Translations under genes and position numbers: made by a program
Source of the DNA: Porticoccaceae bacterium LTM1
GTDB lineage: Bacteria; Pseudomonadota; Gammaproteobacteria; Pseudomonadales; Porticoccaceae
DNA length: 64,000 nucleotides
Direction of reading: 5' to 3'
Assembly: GCA_030252795.1 (NCBI GenBank)
Contig: CP127080.1
Span: 207,501 to 271,500, forward strand
The notes under the pieces: model-generated
The model's database searches: none
What the model was told of the DNA's origin: nothing
Seen by the model: only the letters and a program-made list of their open reading frames with translations
Shown here: positions 55,703-64,000 of the stretch, one piece after another
Position numbering within the stretch: position 1 is the stretch's first letter
How the letters are laid out: each line of letters opens with the position of its first letter

Positions 55703-56890
55703 TCAGAATCTGCGTTTTGAAGTGCTGCGATTTTCAGATGCACTTTGTTGTTGCTTTGCCTGATCTTCAGTCTCAGCCAGCAATTCCTCAATTTTCTTCT
55801 CGAGATCTTCACCATGCAAGTTGAAGTAGCGGGCGTTTCCGCCTTTATCCAGAAGGATGATGTACGGTATGGCTCTCACAGAGTTGAGGGTTTGCGCTTC
55901 CTGCATGCCATTATCGTAAATTTGCGGCCATTCCATGCCTTTATCTTCGACGGTGCTGGCGACGTTTTCGATTTCGCCTTCATAGTCGCCGGATACGCCA
56001 AGGATTTCTAATCCTTGATCTCGATATTTGTCATACAGGCCAACCAGCTCCGGTACTTTCTTCATGCATGGGGCGCACCAGGTGGCCCAAAAATCTATCA
56101 GTAATACTTTGCCGCGAAAGTCTGTTACAGAAATAGTGTTTCCATTTAAATCTGGCCCACTGAACGGGACAAAGGACTTTCCTTGAACCCCAATGGCGGT
56201 GTTGTTGCTGTCGTTGGTATGGTTTTTAAGTGTATCTATCAGTCTGGGGGTGAAGTTTCCGTATTTTTCTGCAGCCGCAATTATCTGGCTTTTCAGGTCT
56301 TCAACATTCCAGTTTTCGCTTGATTCGGTTTTGGCAATTTCCTTTAAGAAATTGTGGTATAGATCAAATGGGATTTTTGGCTCGTTAAAGAAGTATTCCA
56401 TATAGGTGTTGAATCTATTAAGTTCTTTCTTTTCGGAAAGATCTTTAAATGCATAGCCGACAAAATTAGTGGTAGTGCGTGTTAATTTTTTATCCGCACC
56501 ACGTCTGTGAGCTCCCGGGAATTTTCCTTTGTAACTAACAAGATACTTTTCGAAGCTCTCGGTATACATTTTTGCGGGGTTTTCCAGCGTTTTTTTGCAT
56601 ACTGAAATGGCCCACCATTCAAGCCATTGATGCTGCTTAAGGTCAACTTTTCCAGCATAATCGGATACCCACTTTTTAATCTTTGGCTGCATTAATTTCC
56701 AGGTATCTTTATAGAGCTGGTCAGCTCCCTTCATTTTTGGGGCTTTAGAGTCGATATAAGCCCGATATTCCTTTATCTGGTTGTATGCTGTTAAGGATGT
56801 TGGGTCCATTTCTGCGGTGGCAGAGGTTTCATTGCCAAAAGTAACGGTGGCAAAAAATAAACTAAAAAAAGCTACAAGTATTTTGATCAC
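55703..56890 (-). CDS. Periplasmic thioredoxin-fold protein with an N-terminal domain of unknown function (paralog 1)
   Basis: 395 aa. Signal peptide (about 1-19, no lipobox). Residues about 28-225 form an unrecognised helical domain, including KVDLKQHQWLEWWAI (81-95) and TESSENWNVEDLK (188-200). Residues 235-375 are a TlpA/AhpC-TSA-like domain with active site WCAPC (271-275) and cis-Pro P342 (IPYIILLD). An extra Cys at 98 is absent from the paralog. The tail is rich in Gln, Ser and Arg. It is the neighbour and clear duplicate of 57058-58260, with near-identical blocks along the full length. Last gene downstream of the TonB receptor; the substrate is unknown. Confidence 0.75.
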   Translation of the reverse strand: MIKILVAFFSLFFATVTFGNETSATAEMDPTSLTAYNQIKEYRAYIDSKAPKMKGADQLYKDTWKLMQPKIKKWVSDYAGKVDLKQHQWLEWWAISVCKKTLENPAKMYTESFEKYLVSYKGKFPGAHRRGADKKLTRTTTNFVGYAFKDLSEKKELNRFNTYMEYFFNEPKIPFDLYHNFLKEIAKTESSENWNVEDLKSQIIAAAEKYGNFTPRLIDTLKNHTNDSNNTAIGVQGKSFVPFSGPDLNGNTISVTDFRGKVLLIDFWATWCAPCMKKVPELVGLYDKYRDQGLEILGVSGDYEGEIENVASTVEDKGMEWPQIYDNGMQEAQTLNSVRAIPYIILLDKGGNARYFNLHGEDLEKKIEELLAETEDQAKQQQSASENRSTSKRRF

Positions 56891-57057
56891 TGCCTTTTCC
56901 TCTTTGTCTGGAAAGGGGGTGAGCCCCTTATCAAATCCAGTTGAATGTTAATGCTGTGTAAAATGGCGCTTTGTGATGGCTGCAGACTTCAATGTGAAGG
57001 CTGCAGCAATTGGTGCCATAGTGAATAGCTGCTAATCAAGATTCCCGAATGGGAGGG

Positions 57058-58260
57058 TTATCTGTCGGTCCTTGTTGAGCGTCTGTCTGTTCGTTCCTGC
57101 TTTTGCTCCGACTTTGCGTTATTAGCCTGTTCCTCCGTTTCTGCCAGTAACTCCTCAATCTTGCCAGCCAGCCTTTCACCATGCAGATCAAAGTAGCGTG
57201 CTTTACCTGTTTTATCTAGAAGGATGGTGTAGGGTATATAGCTCACGTCGTTAAGAGTCTGCGCTTCTTTGACTCCATTGTCATAGATGTTTGGCCATGA
57301 CATGCCATTTTCTTCCACGGTGCTGATAACGTTATCGATTTCATCTTCATAGTCACCAGATACACCTAATATTTCAAATCCCTGGTCACGATATTTGTTA
57401 TGGAGCGCAACAAGTTCTGGGACTTTTTTCATGCAAGGGCCACACCAGGTCGCCCAGAAGTCAACCAGTAACACTTTGCCTTTATAGTCAGAAACAGAAA
57501 TAGTGTTTCCGTCCAGATCCGGTCCACTGAAAGGTACGAAAGATTTGCCCTGAACGCCTATGACAGGATTGCTTCCATCGGCATTGTAGCTTTTAAGGGT
57601 TTCAATCAGCTTGGGCGTGAAGTTTCCATATTTTTCTGCAGCCGCAATTATCTGACCTTTCAGTTCTTCAACATTCCAGTTTTCGCTGGATTCGGTGCTG
57701 GCCACTTTTTGTAAAAAGATGTAGTAAAAATCAAATGCGAACCCAGGCTCATTGAGGTAATAGTTTATGTACATGTTGAAACGATCAAGATCTTTGTTCT
57801 CGGAAAGGTCTTGAAAGGCATGGCCGAGTACGTAGTGTTTTACCGGGTTTGCTAATTTGCTGTCGTACTTGTTAGGTAGAGTGTTGGGGAACTTCCCTTT
57901 GTATGTTCTCAGGAAATTTTCAAAGCTCTTTTTCATTAGTTCGGCAGGATTTTCCAGAGTTTTTTTGCTTACAGTAATGGCCCACCACTCAAGCCATTGA
58001 TGCTGTTTCAGGTCAACTTTACCTGCATACTCGGAGGTCCATTTGTCCACTTTGGGTTTCATTACTTTCCAGGTGTCTTTATAGGTCTGGTCGGCACCCT
58101 TCATTTTTTCTGCTTGGGTAAAGACATACTTCTGATATTCCAGAATCTGGTTGTATGCCGTTAAGGATATTGGGTCCATCTCTTCTGCGTTTGTGTTGTC
58201 ACTGTTGCAGGCGACAGCGGCTAGTAATAAGCCAGCGCAGACTATTAATTTTTTGAACAT
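57058..58260 (-). CDS. Thioredoxin-fold lipoprotein with an N-terminal domain of unknown function (paralog 2)
   Basis: 400 aa. A lipoprotein-like signal (AAVAC, Cys18) suggests membrane anchoring. The N-terminal domain (about 28-225) is shared with paralog 1. The redox domain (about 235-380) has WCGPC (272-276) and cis-Pro in IPYTILLD. The C-terminal tail is Arg/Asp-rich (DRRSTRTDR). It starts 67 nt after the receptor gene, behind a terminator-like hairpin, with AGAGGGAAAGG as ribosome-binding site. A TlpA-like reductase or disulfide carrier that serves envelope proteins is a reasonable inference. Confidence 0.75.
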   Translation of the reverse strand: MFKKLIVCAGLLLAAVACNSDNTNAEEMDPISLTAYNQILEYQKYVFTQAEKMKGADQTYKDTWKVMKPKVDKWTSEYAGKVDLKQHQWLEWWAITVSKKTLENPAELMKKSFENFLRTYKGKFPNTLPNKYDSKLANPVKHYVLGHAFQDLSENKDLDRFNMYINYYLNEPGFAFDFYYIFLQKVASTESSENWNVEELKGQIIAAAEKYGNFTPKLIETLKSYNADGSNPVIGVQGKSFVPFSGPDLDGNTISVSDYKGKVLLVDFWATWCGPCMKKVPELVALHNKYRDQGFEILGVSGDYEDEIDNVISTVEENGMSWPNIYDNGVKEAQTLNDVSYIPYTILLDKTGKARYFDLHGERLAGKIEELLAETEEQANNAKSEQKQERTDRRSTRTDR

Positions 58261-58288
58261 GTCCTTTCCCTCTCAAACTATGAAAAAC

Positions 58289-58308
58289 GGGGCTACATAA
58301 GTAGCCCC
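58289..58308 (-). terminator. Hairpin between the receptor and thioredoxin-like genes
   Basis: On the minus strand, GGGGCTAC (58308-58301) pairs perfectly with GTAGCCCC (58296-58289), followed by GTTTTTC. No other promoter is obvious in the 67-nt gap, so read-through probably sets the expression of the two downstream genes. Confidence 0.65.
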
Positions 58309-58327
58309 TAAAATTTACCAGTAAATC

Positions 58328-61300
58328 TTAAAAACGAGTGTTGATTTTTAATGAAAAGGCTCGGCCACGAACATCAAAGCTGTATCTGTTGATCTCCTGG
58401 CGTCTAAGCTCCTGATCATAGTCGGTGCGAATGTAGTATGTTTCTACTTCGCGGTCACTCTTCCAAATGCTGTCTACCGTGAAAGCAATTTGTGTGCTGT
58501 CCAGCCAGCTGGGTGAGTCGAACAGGCTGCCATTGGCAAAGTCGTAGCTAACTCTCATATTTACAGACTGTGCCGGCTTGGTGGTTTCCGCGTAAAGGTT
58601 AAGCGGTTCGCCTTCGTCCCAGTTGTTCAAGTTTCCGGATGCAGGCACGGGTCTTTGGATGATAGTTGTCTCTTCCCGATAGTTTCCTTGCAGGTTAACG
58701 TTCAACCCTTTGTAATCCCAGTTCAAACGAAGTGATCCGGAGTTTCTGGGCAGTGGCACTGTGTTTGGAAAATTCAAGCGACTAACAGTGTCGACAGTAT
58801 CAATTGGCTTATTGAAATTTTCGTCAAAATTCTGGCCAAATGGGCTGTCGTAGTCACATTGGGCACCTTTGTCACAAATGTTGGATTGAACAATCTCATT
58901 TGTGTCCAGATACTGGTGGCGCCAGGTAATTAACCAATCACCAAAGTCGGTAGTAAAGTTATAGTTGACTCGCATATCAGCACCACGGTTAAAGGTGTTG
59001 CCGATATTAAATACACGCTTGTCAAAGATAAGGTCACCCGGCATTGCTTCATAGTAAACAGGAACGCCATCACGTCCAGGGGCTGTAAATACAAAAGCAT
59101 CCTCTGGGTTGTTTTCGGGGTCTGCATAACGTATCAGTGGATTGTTTGCTACGTTTTCTGGAAGCAGGGCATCATAAGTCAGCTTGCGGTTGATGTTTGG
59201 TGAGCCAATCTGGTCATAAGTAGCAGACTCAGTCAGGTTTACTTGAATATTCAAGCCATCAACAAACGTCGGTCGAAAGATGAAGCCAAGTACAGAGCCG
59301 TAGTTTCTTTCCGATTCCAGGTGGTCAGAGCCACCCCGGATGCTCCAGATCTGATCTCTTACGACAGAGTCATAACGAGAGTCATAGATGGAGTTGTAAA
59401 CCAGGTAACTTGGGCTGCGTTGTATGACTTGCTCACGTGCAGAGCGAACTGCCTCTGGAACCTTCAGGCTATAAGTTTTGTTATAGCGAACCGTCATCCA
59501 GTCGTTAATCTGCCAGTTAAGGCCGCTTGCCCAGTTTAAACCCTTGTCTTCAACATTGCCGTACTCTTCATAGCGTGCACTTGCGCTGAACAGAAGGTCT
59601 TTCACAAAGGGCACATTCATGTCTTCGCTCACCAGTGGTGCTGACAACTCACCCGCTACAGAATTCGCTTTAGAGCCATACTTTTCACTGTATTCTGTTT
59701 CTGTCATGGTGCTGTAGGCATCGCCCTGCAGCAAAGCCGTTTTGAAGAAAATATTGTTGTTTGTAATTTCGTTTTCCTGCATGCGATGCGCAATGCTGAA
59801 GTGGCTTCTCACATCACCGGCTGGCAGGCTAAACAGGGTGCCACGCAGGCTTAGATCAATGTCTCTTGATCGGCTGTCATTTGTGGTGGTAAATGCAGGT
59901 GTAATGTCTGCCAATAGGGCATCAAGGTTGTCATAACCCAGATTCGGGTCGTTAAAGTCCGTATCTAGATCGACGCGCTCAACAATATATGTCCGTGTTT
60001 CAGGGTCGAAAGAAATCAGATCAGCATAACCGTTAAACAGATCGGACAGATTAGGTATGTAAGTAGCTGCTGAAGGAGTAATGCGAGGACGATTCAGTGT
60101 AGTTGACGTGTTTTTACCTTCGCCGACACCAAAGCCAAGTACAGCGGTCCAATTGTCATTTATGCTCCAGTCTAACTGGCCACTTAATGACACTGCATTC
60201 TGATCAACGTACTGAATTTCTTGAGGGAAGTTATTACGAAATCCGTAACGAAAGTCCACGTTGAAAGGGTTTGATTCAGAATCGGCACGAATAGAACCAA
60301 ACGTAGAGGGACTACTGGTCAAGCTGGTTTTGTTGGTTTTTGAATAGTCTGCGGAAAGCGATAATTTGAGGTCACTGCCCAATTCCTGATCCAAATCAAA
60401 ACCAACGTTATAAGTTTTGTCTTCCGGGCTGAGAGAGCGACCCTCAAAGAAGATATGTTCGCTATTGCCGATCACACCTGGCTCCGGGATGTCATAAAGA
60501 CTAACAGCTTGGCCGGCGTATTCTGGTAATTGCGCTTCTGTAATAGGTGTATAGCCAACAATGTCATTTGGGTCTGGCAATACAGTATTCGCATTTTGTC
60601 TAACACGTGGCCCAAAGCTTGCCAGCGGATCTTCCCGATCCACATAAATGGTCTGCTCTTCCCATCGTCTGGTGTAGATGCTGTAAACATCGGCCAATAC
60701 CGGGTAGCCACCAGACAGACGTTCATTCGGGTCTAAGGTGTCGCCATCATTGTTCAGGTCCTGAACCCACATTATGGGTCCGCCTTCAGAAGCTCTAACG
60801 TTACCCGGTGTTGCAGGGGGCAGAGCCAGCTGCTCTTCTTCTGCAAAACCAATTACGCGCTGGTCACCGGTAATGGTTTCCTGGGATTGATGGCCTACAT
60901 TTGCAGTCATTGATCCACTTTCCCACTGAAAAGTGTGACCAAGGTTAAAGTTCAAGCGCTGACCGCCACCTGCTGCCGTCTCGCTGTAGGTGACGCTGAG
61001 ATCTGTGCCTTGATACTCTCGGCTGGTGATGATGTTGATAACACCGCCTACCGCATCAGCACCGTAAATAGCCGCGGCACCATCAAACAAAATTTCGATG
61101 CGCTCTACACGTTCAATGGGAATATTACTGATATCGGTAATGCCACCAAACTGACCACCTGAAGGGGGGCGACGACCGTTGATAAGAATCAATGTGTACT
61201 GTGAGCCAAGGCCGCGAAGATTGGCGCTGCTGCCAGCGAAAACGTTCAGGCCAAGTCCGAAGTCTTCAACGGTGTCTGCATCTGGAAACCCCGAGCCAAT

Positions 61301-61807
61301 ATTGGTTGGCGCATTGAGGTTTTGCGGAAGCTGACGAAGAAATTCATCCAGTCGGGTAGCACCGCTACTTTCAATTTCTTCGCGCTTGAAAGTCTCTACC
61401 TGACGGGTCATCTTTCCCGGGTCAGTAACCAATCTTGAGCCGGTTACTACCACTTCTTCAATATTTTTATCTTCTTCTTTGGTGCTACCTTCATCAGTTT
61501 TTTCACTAATGACAATAGATGTATCGGAAGTGAATTTATATTGCAGGCTGGTTCCATCAAGAATTTTGTTAAGTGCTTCTTTGAGCGTGAAGCTTCCGGA
61601 TAAAGGCGGAAGAATCAGATTTCTTGATTCGCTCGATGGAAGAAGAATTTGAACGCCTGTGCTTTTCGCCAGTTCCATTAATGAACGATCTGCGCTCATC
61701 TGGTCAATTTCAATAGGAAATTTTTTATCGACAGCGTAAGAAGCGACTGAGGTCATCAGTAAGCTTGCTGCCGCAATTCCCAGGAATAGTTTTTTCTGTT
61801 TGTACAT
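58328..61807 (-). CDS. TonB-dependent outer-membrane receptor with N-terminal signalling (STN) domain
   Basis: 1159 aa. Signal peptide (about 1-25), STN domain (about 29-100, KKFPIEIDQMSADRSLMELA), a TonB-box-like EEVVVTGSR (about 118-126), plug with GLGSQYTLILINGRRP, and a large beta-barrel ending in aromatic Phe. STN domains touch FecR in the periplasm and pass a ligand signal to an ECF sigma factor. The cognate FecR and sigma genes lie upstream. The mature receptor has only two Cys, C978 and C984 (CDKGAQC), predicted in an extracellular loop. The ligand is unknown; the absence of a visible Fur box argues weakly against a siderophore. Confidence 0.9.
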   Translation of the reverse strand: MYKQKKLFLGIAAASLLMTSVASYAVDKKFPIEIDQMSADRSLMELAKSTGVQILLPSSESRNLILPPLSGSFTLKEALNKILDGTSLQYKFTSDTSIVISEKTDEGSTKEEDKNIEEVVVTGSRLVTDPGKMTRQVETFKREEIESSGATRLDEFLRQLPQNLNAPTNIGSGFPDADTVEDFGLGLNVFAGSSANLRGLGSQYTLILINGRRPPSGGQFGGITDISNIPIERVERIEILFDGAAAIYGADAVGGVINIITSREYQGTDLSVTYSETAAGGGQRLNFNLGHTFQWESGSMTANVGHQSQETITGDQRVIGFAEEEQLALPPATPGNVRASEGGPIMWVQDLNNDGDTLDPNERLSGGYPVLADVYSIYTRRWEEQTIYVDREDPLASFGPRVRQNANTVLPDPNDIVGYTPITEAQLPEYAGQAVSLYDIPEPGVIGNSEHIFFEGRSLSPEDKTYNVGFDLDQELGSDLKLSLSADYSKTNKTSLTSSPSTFGSIRADSESNPFNVDFRYGFRNNFPQEIQYVDQNAVSLSGQLDWSINDNWTAVLGFGVGEGKNTSTTLNRPRITPSAATYIPNLSDLFNGYADLISFDPETRTYIVERVDLDTDFNDPNLGYDNLDALLADITPAFTTTNDSRSRDIDLSLRGTLFSLPAGDVRSHFSIAHRMQENEITNNNIFFKTALLQGDAYSTMTETEYSEKYGSKANSVAGELSAPLVSEDMNVPFVKDLLFSASARYEEYGNVEDKGLNWASGLNWQINDWMTVRYNKTYSLKVPEAVRSAREQVIQRSPSYLVYNSIYDSRYDSVVRDQIWSIRGGSDHLESERNYGSVLGFIFRPTFVDGLNIQVNLTESATYDQIGSPNINRKLTYDALLPENVANNPLIRYADPENNPEDAFVFTAPGRDGVPVYYEAMPGDLIFDKRVFNIGNTFNRGADMRVNYNFTTDFGDWLITWRHQYLDTNEIVQSNICDKGAQCDYDSPFGQNFDENFNKPIDTVDTVSRLNFPNTVPLPRNSGSLRLNWDYKGLNVNLQGNYREETTIIQRPVPASGNLNNWDEGEPLNLYAETTKPAQSVNMRVSYDFANGSLFDSPSWLDSTQIAFTVDSIWKSDREVETYYIRTDYDQELRRQEINRYSFDVRGRAFSLKINTRF

Positions 61808-61855
61808 GAATTCACCTACCCTAATATTGATGATTACATACTCCGAAAAACCGGA

Positions 61856-61898
61856 GATATTAACTAGACGCGTCAGGGCGGTGCAGCCGTACCTTTTT
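61856..61898 (-). promoter_or_regulatory. Putative ECF-sigma promoter of the TonB receptor gene
   Basis: 43-bp element shared with the region upstream of the sigma gene at equal spacing. On the minus strand: AAAAGGTACGGC with -35-like GGTACGG (61893-61887), 16 nt, then -10-like CGTCTAGTTA (61870-61861). The receptor start is about 54 nt from the -10. A hairpin CTCCG/CGGAG (61841-61855) lies in the leader. The remaining 61899-62174 gap holds only an 8-bp inverted repeat at 62073-62094 and no visible gene. Confidence 0.75.
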
Positions 61899-62174
61899 GA
61901 AATTACTTATTTGAAAATTAATCGTCATAATATAAGACCCGAGTTAAACCTTCAGTCACGAAGGTGTATTGGAGGCTTTCCGAAAGTTAATTCAGTGGTC
62001 AAGATTAAGTTATTGGCAGATTGAGAATGTTATCGTGCCAGACTTATAGAAGTAACAATCTTGAATCCGGTACAGGGCTTTGGGCTAAGCCCTGCGCCGA
62101 TAATTGCCAAAGGTATACTAGAGAATTATAGACTCAGTAGCAGAAAGTGGAGTGTGAGCCATGCAGACTGAGGA

Positions 62175-63209
62175 TTATTCTTTGCCGACTATTACTACAC
62201 GATCGAAATGGCTGGTGACCTCAATTGGCATTACATCCTCGAGGTCTGAAAGTGCTTGGCCAATTTGCTCAACCCGTATGATTGCTGAAACCTCCAGGCC
62301 GAGAATATTGGGGTCTTCGATAAGGATTTTCTTACCGCTGTAGCGATTCAATTCCTGAATGACCTTGTACAGGGGGAGCCGCGAAAACTCCAGATACCCA
62401 TTCATCCAGGTGAGGGAAATATTGCTTCCTGACAGGGTGTAACCTTTTAATTTGTGCTCAGCGGTTGCAATATCCGCGACCCAGCCAGCTTCTATGCGGA
62501 ATTGATCCACTTCATCAATGGCCTGACTTTCAGCGGTAAGGCTGCTGATTGCAAGGGCATCGGAAAAAACCTCATCCTCTTCTTTGTGGACGCAAACGGC
62601 ACCATTGACCACGGCAACACGAATGAGATTGGGCTGCTTGTGAACACTGAAAGAAGTACCTAAAACAGTGACCTCACGTTGTCCTGCAAGGACATTGAAT
62701 GGTCTGGACTGTTCTTTGGTGACATCAAAAAACGCTTCCCCGCGCTCGAGAGTGACTTTTCTCTCGGTATCGGTCATGGTAACCAGGACTTGTGCGCCGC
62801 TGTTAAGAGTGATGGTGCTGCCATCATCCAGCGAAACTGTTTTTATCTCTCCGACCCTCGATACGTATCGATTGATATCTTCAGAAGCATCTTCATTGAC
62901 TTGAGGGAAAAACAGAGTGGCCAAAACGGCTATTGCTGCGATAGAAGCCACTTTCAGTGCTGATAGCCAATGCTGCTTGTTGTTGGAGGTTGTTTGATCC
63001 GCCCAATCAAGTACTTCGCCATCATTTCTCAGTGCTTCCATGTCTGCCAGCAGGTGCATGTTGGAGAGATATTCAGCCTTGTATTCTGGATCTGTTTGCT
63101 GCCAGCCGTTGATCTCCTTGGCTTCCTGAGGAGACAAAAGCCCAGAGAACAGGCGAGCCGTATTAAGGGCGGCTCTGGATTCGGCTATTCTGCTGAGATT
63201 CTTAGTCAT
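62175..63209 (-). CDS. FecR-type anti-sigma/sigma-regulator protein
   Basis: 344 aa. Cytoplasmic N-terminus (about 1-80, the sigma-contacting part), one membrane helix (about 81-101), and a periplasmic FecR domain (about 115-210, with GEAFFDV and VLGTSFSV). The C-terminal region (from about 265, LPLYKVIQELNRYSGKKI) is STN-like and would contact the receptor. It overlaps the sigma gene by 8 nt, so synthesis is likely coupled. Confidence 0.9.
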   Translation of the reverse strand: MTKNLSRIAESRAALNTARLFSGLLSPQEAKEINGWQQTDPEYKAEYLSNMHLLADMEALRNDGEVLDWADQTTSNNKQHWLSALKVASIAAIAVLATLFFPQVNEDASEDINRYVSRVGEIKTVSLDDGSTITLNSGAQVLVTMTDTERKVTLERGEAFFDVTKEQSRPFNVLAGQREVTVLGTSFSVHKQPNLIRVAVVNGAVCVHKEEDEVFSDALAISSLTAESQAIDEVDQFRIEAGWVADIATAEHKLKGYTLSGSNISLTWMNGYLEFSRLPLYKVIQELNRYSGKKILIEDPNILGLEVSAIIRVEQIGQALSDLEDVMPIEVTSHFDRVVIVGKE

Positions 63210-63786
63210 GATCTATGTCCCTGTTAGGTACAGCTTTGCGTAACGCCTTGATTGCATTTGCGACGTATTTTTCGATTTGGCGAACAGATACGCCCATCTC
63301 CCTCGCAATATCCGTATAGTTCTCGTCTTTGAACCGGGACATAACGAAAGCTTTTCTCCATGTAGGCTTAAGGTTCTTCAAGGCCTCTTTAATGGTGGAC
63401 AACTCTCTGGCGGCGGCTACGTGTACATCTGGAGATAACTCATAGACTGAGGTATCTCCATCGGGATGATATGTGCGAATGTAGTCTTTGCGGACTATCT
63501 TACGCCGCTCCATGTCCACAATCAGGTTGTTGGCTGCTGTGAACAAATACGCTCTGTTTTGTCTCTTGGACAATTGATGCCTGCTCTGGAGCTCTGTACT
63601 TCGGGCTAATCGCAGAAAAACTTCCTGAATAATATCGTCCAGTTCTGACTCATTGCGCACCCTTCCAAGCAGGAAACAGCGCATGGCTTCGCCATGATCA
63701 CGATAGAGCTGTTCAAGCACACGTTGATGCTTCTCAGATCTTCGGCTGCTCAAGTAGATTGCCTGTTTTTTAAGTATTTGCACCAT
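63202..63786 (-). CDS. ECF-type RNA polymerase sigma factor (FecI-like)
   Basis: 194 aa. Region 2 (about 25-100, with SELDDIIQEVFLRLAR and the RAYLFTAANNLIVDMERRK -10-binding part) and region 4 (about 130-190, helix-turn-helix YTDIAREMGVSVRQIEKYV). With FecR downstream and the STN receptor next, it forms a cell-surface signalling module. The shared upstream element suggests that it activates both its own gene and the receptor gene. Confidence 0.9.
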   Translation of the reverse strand: MVQILKKQAIYLSSRRSEKHQRVLEQLYRDHGEAMRCFLLGRVRNESELDDIIQEVFLRLARSTELQSRHQLSKRQNRAYLFTAANNLIVDMERRKIVRKDYIRTYHPDGDTSVYELSPDVHVAAARELSTIKEALKNLKPTWRKAFVMSRFKDENYTDIAREMGVSVRQIEKYVANAIKALRKAVPNRDIDHD

Positions 63787-63812
63787 TTAGCCTGGATTGC
63801 CATCAAGTGTCC

Positions 63813-63855
63813 GATACTAACTAGACGCGCGAGGGGCAACAGGCCGTACCTTTTA
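63813..63855 (-). promoter_or_regulatory. Putative autoregulatory ECF-sigma promoter of the sigma gene
   Basis: Same 43-bp element as at 61856-61898. On the minus strand: GGTACGG (63850-63844), 16 nt, CGTCTAGTTA (63827-63818), plus the AAAA before and TATC after. The sigma start codon lies about 32 nt downstream of the -10-like part. Confidence 0.75.
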
Positions 63856-63922
63856 GATAAGAAATAGTGCAAAAACTTAAAAAGGGCGAATCAGGGGTAA
63901 GCTGATTGTGGGCTGAAACGGC

Positions 63923-64000
63923 TCAACCCCGCGCCCGGTGTAGCTTTTTGTAGCTCTCGATCAACCGCAAATGCCTGTCCAGCCCCTCAAGTTTCATGCT
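63923..64000 (-). CDS. C-terminal end of an unidentified gene, cut by the window edge
   Basis: An open minus-strand frame enters from the window edge and stops at 63923. It reads KLEGLDRHLRLIESYKKLHR near its end, an amphipathic basic helix. Too short to assign; it could also be a non-coding frame. Confidence 0.3.
   Translation of the reverse strand, partial: SMKLEGLDRHLRLIESYKKLHRARG

Noticed and set aside
61800-62024. 74-codon plus-strand frame upstream of the TonB receptor
   Set aside because: It covers the predicted ECF promoter and receptor leader, lacks a ribosome-binding site and resembles nothing known.

Overview
The window is a chromosomal segment of a Gram-negative gammaproteobacterium. 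The rrn tail is followed by birA-coaX-SPOR-tRNAs-secE-nusG, then the rif, str, S10, spc and alpha ribosomal operons, and later by lptD-surA-pdxA-rsmA-apaG-apaH and amgK-murU. This layout resembles Pseudomonas and the Cellvibrionales; the large TonB receptor with a FecR/ECF pair fits a marine, Cellvibrionales-like organism. The genus is an inference.

Layout. 1-3.6 kb: 3' part of 23S rRNA, 5S rRNA, a terminator and two 197-bp copies of an rrn-tail module. 3.7-8.1 kb: a lipoprotein with a pyroglutamyl-peptidase-like domain, a TSUP permease, birA, coaX and a SPOR-like protein, mostly overlapping by a base. 8.2-9 kb: tRNA-Thr, Tyr, Gly, Thr, then tRNA-Trp; the tuf gene that many relatives carry between the last two is absent. 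9-21 kb: secE nusG rplKAJL rpoBC. 21.3-25.9 kb: rpsL rpsG fusA tuf. 26.1-40 kb: S10, spc and alpha operons, ending at a strong terminator. 40.4-47.5 kb (minus): apaH apaG rsmA pdxA surA lptD. 47.8-55.6 kb (plus): amgK murU, a VanZ-like protein, a DUF2007 protein, an SLC13 permease, an orphan AT-rich membrane protein, katG and a DCC-family protein. 55.7-63.8 kb (minus): ECF sigma factor, FecR, a TonB receptor with a signalling domain, and two paralogous periplasmic thioredoxin-fold proteins.

The most interesting signal is in the 156-nt rpsJ-rplC gap. Positions 26571-26620 match positions 35-84 of the 23S rRNA in this same window without gaps (40 of 50 bases). The match keeps a closing stem plus two hairpins, has a compensatory base-pair change, and ends directly at the rplC Shine-Dalgarno. 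This is a candidate rRNA-mimic autoregulatory site for the S10 operon, where the promoter-proximal leader (about 60 nt) looks too short for the classical L4 leader. A smaller 23S-like patch, resembling the L1 site, precedes rplK.

The second notable locus is the ECF/FecR/TonB cluster. A 43-bp element with identical spacing (GGTACGG-16 nt-CGTCTA) precedes both the sigma gene and the receptor gene and looks like the promoter of this sigma factor. The receptor has only two cysteines (a CX5C pair) and lies next to the two thioredoxin-fold proteins. Other points: a Cys-to-Ser change at the nucleophile position of the peptidase-like lipoprotein, a twin-hairpin repeat inside the spc operon, and several intergenic inverted-repeat families.
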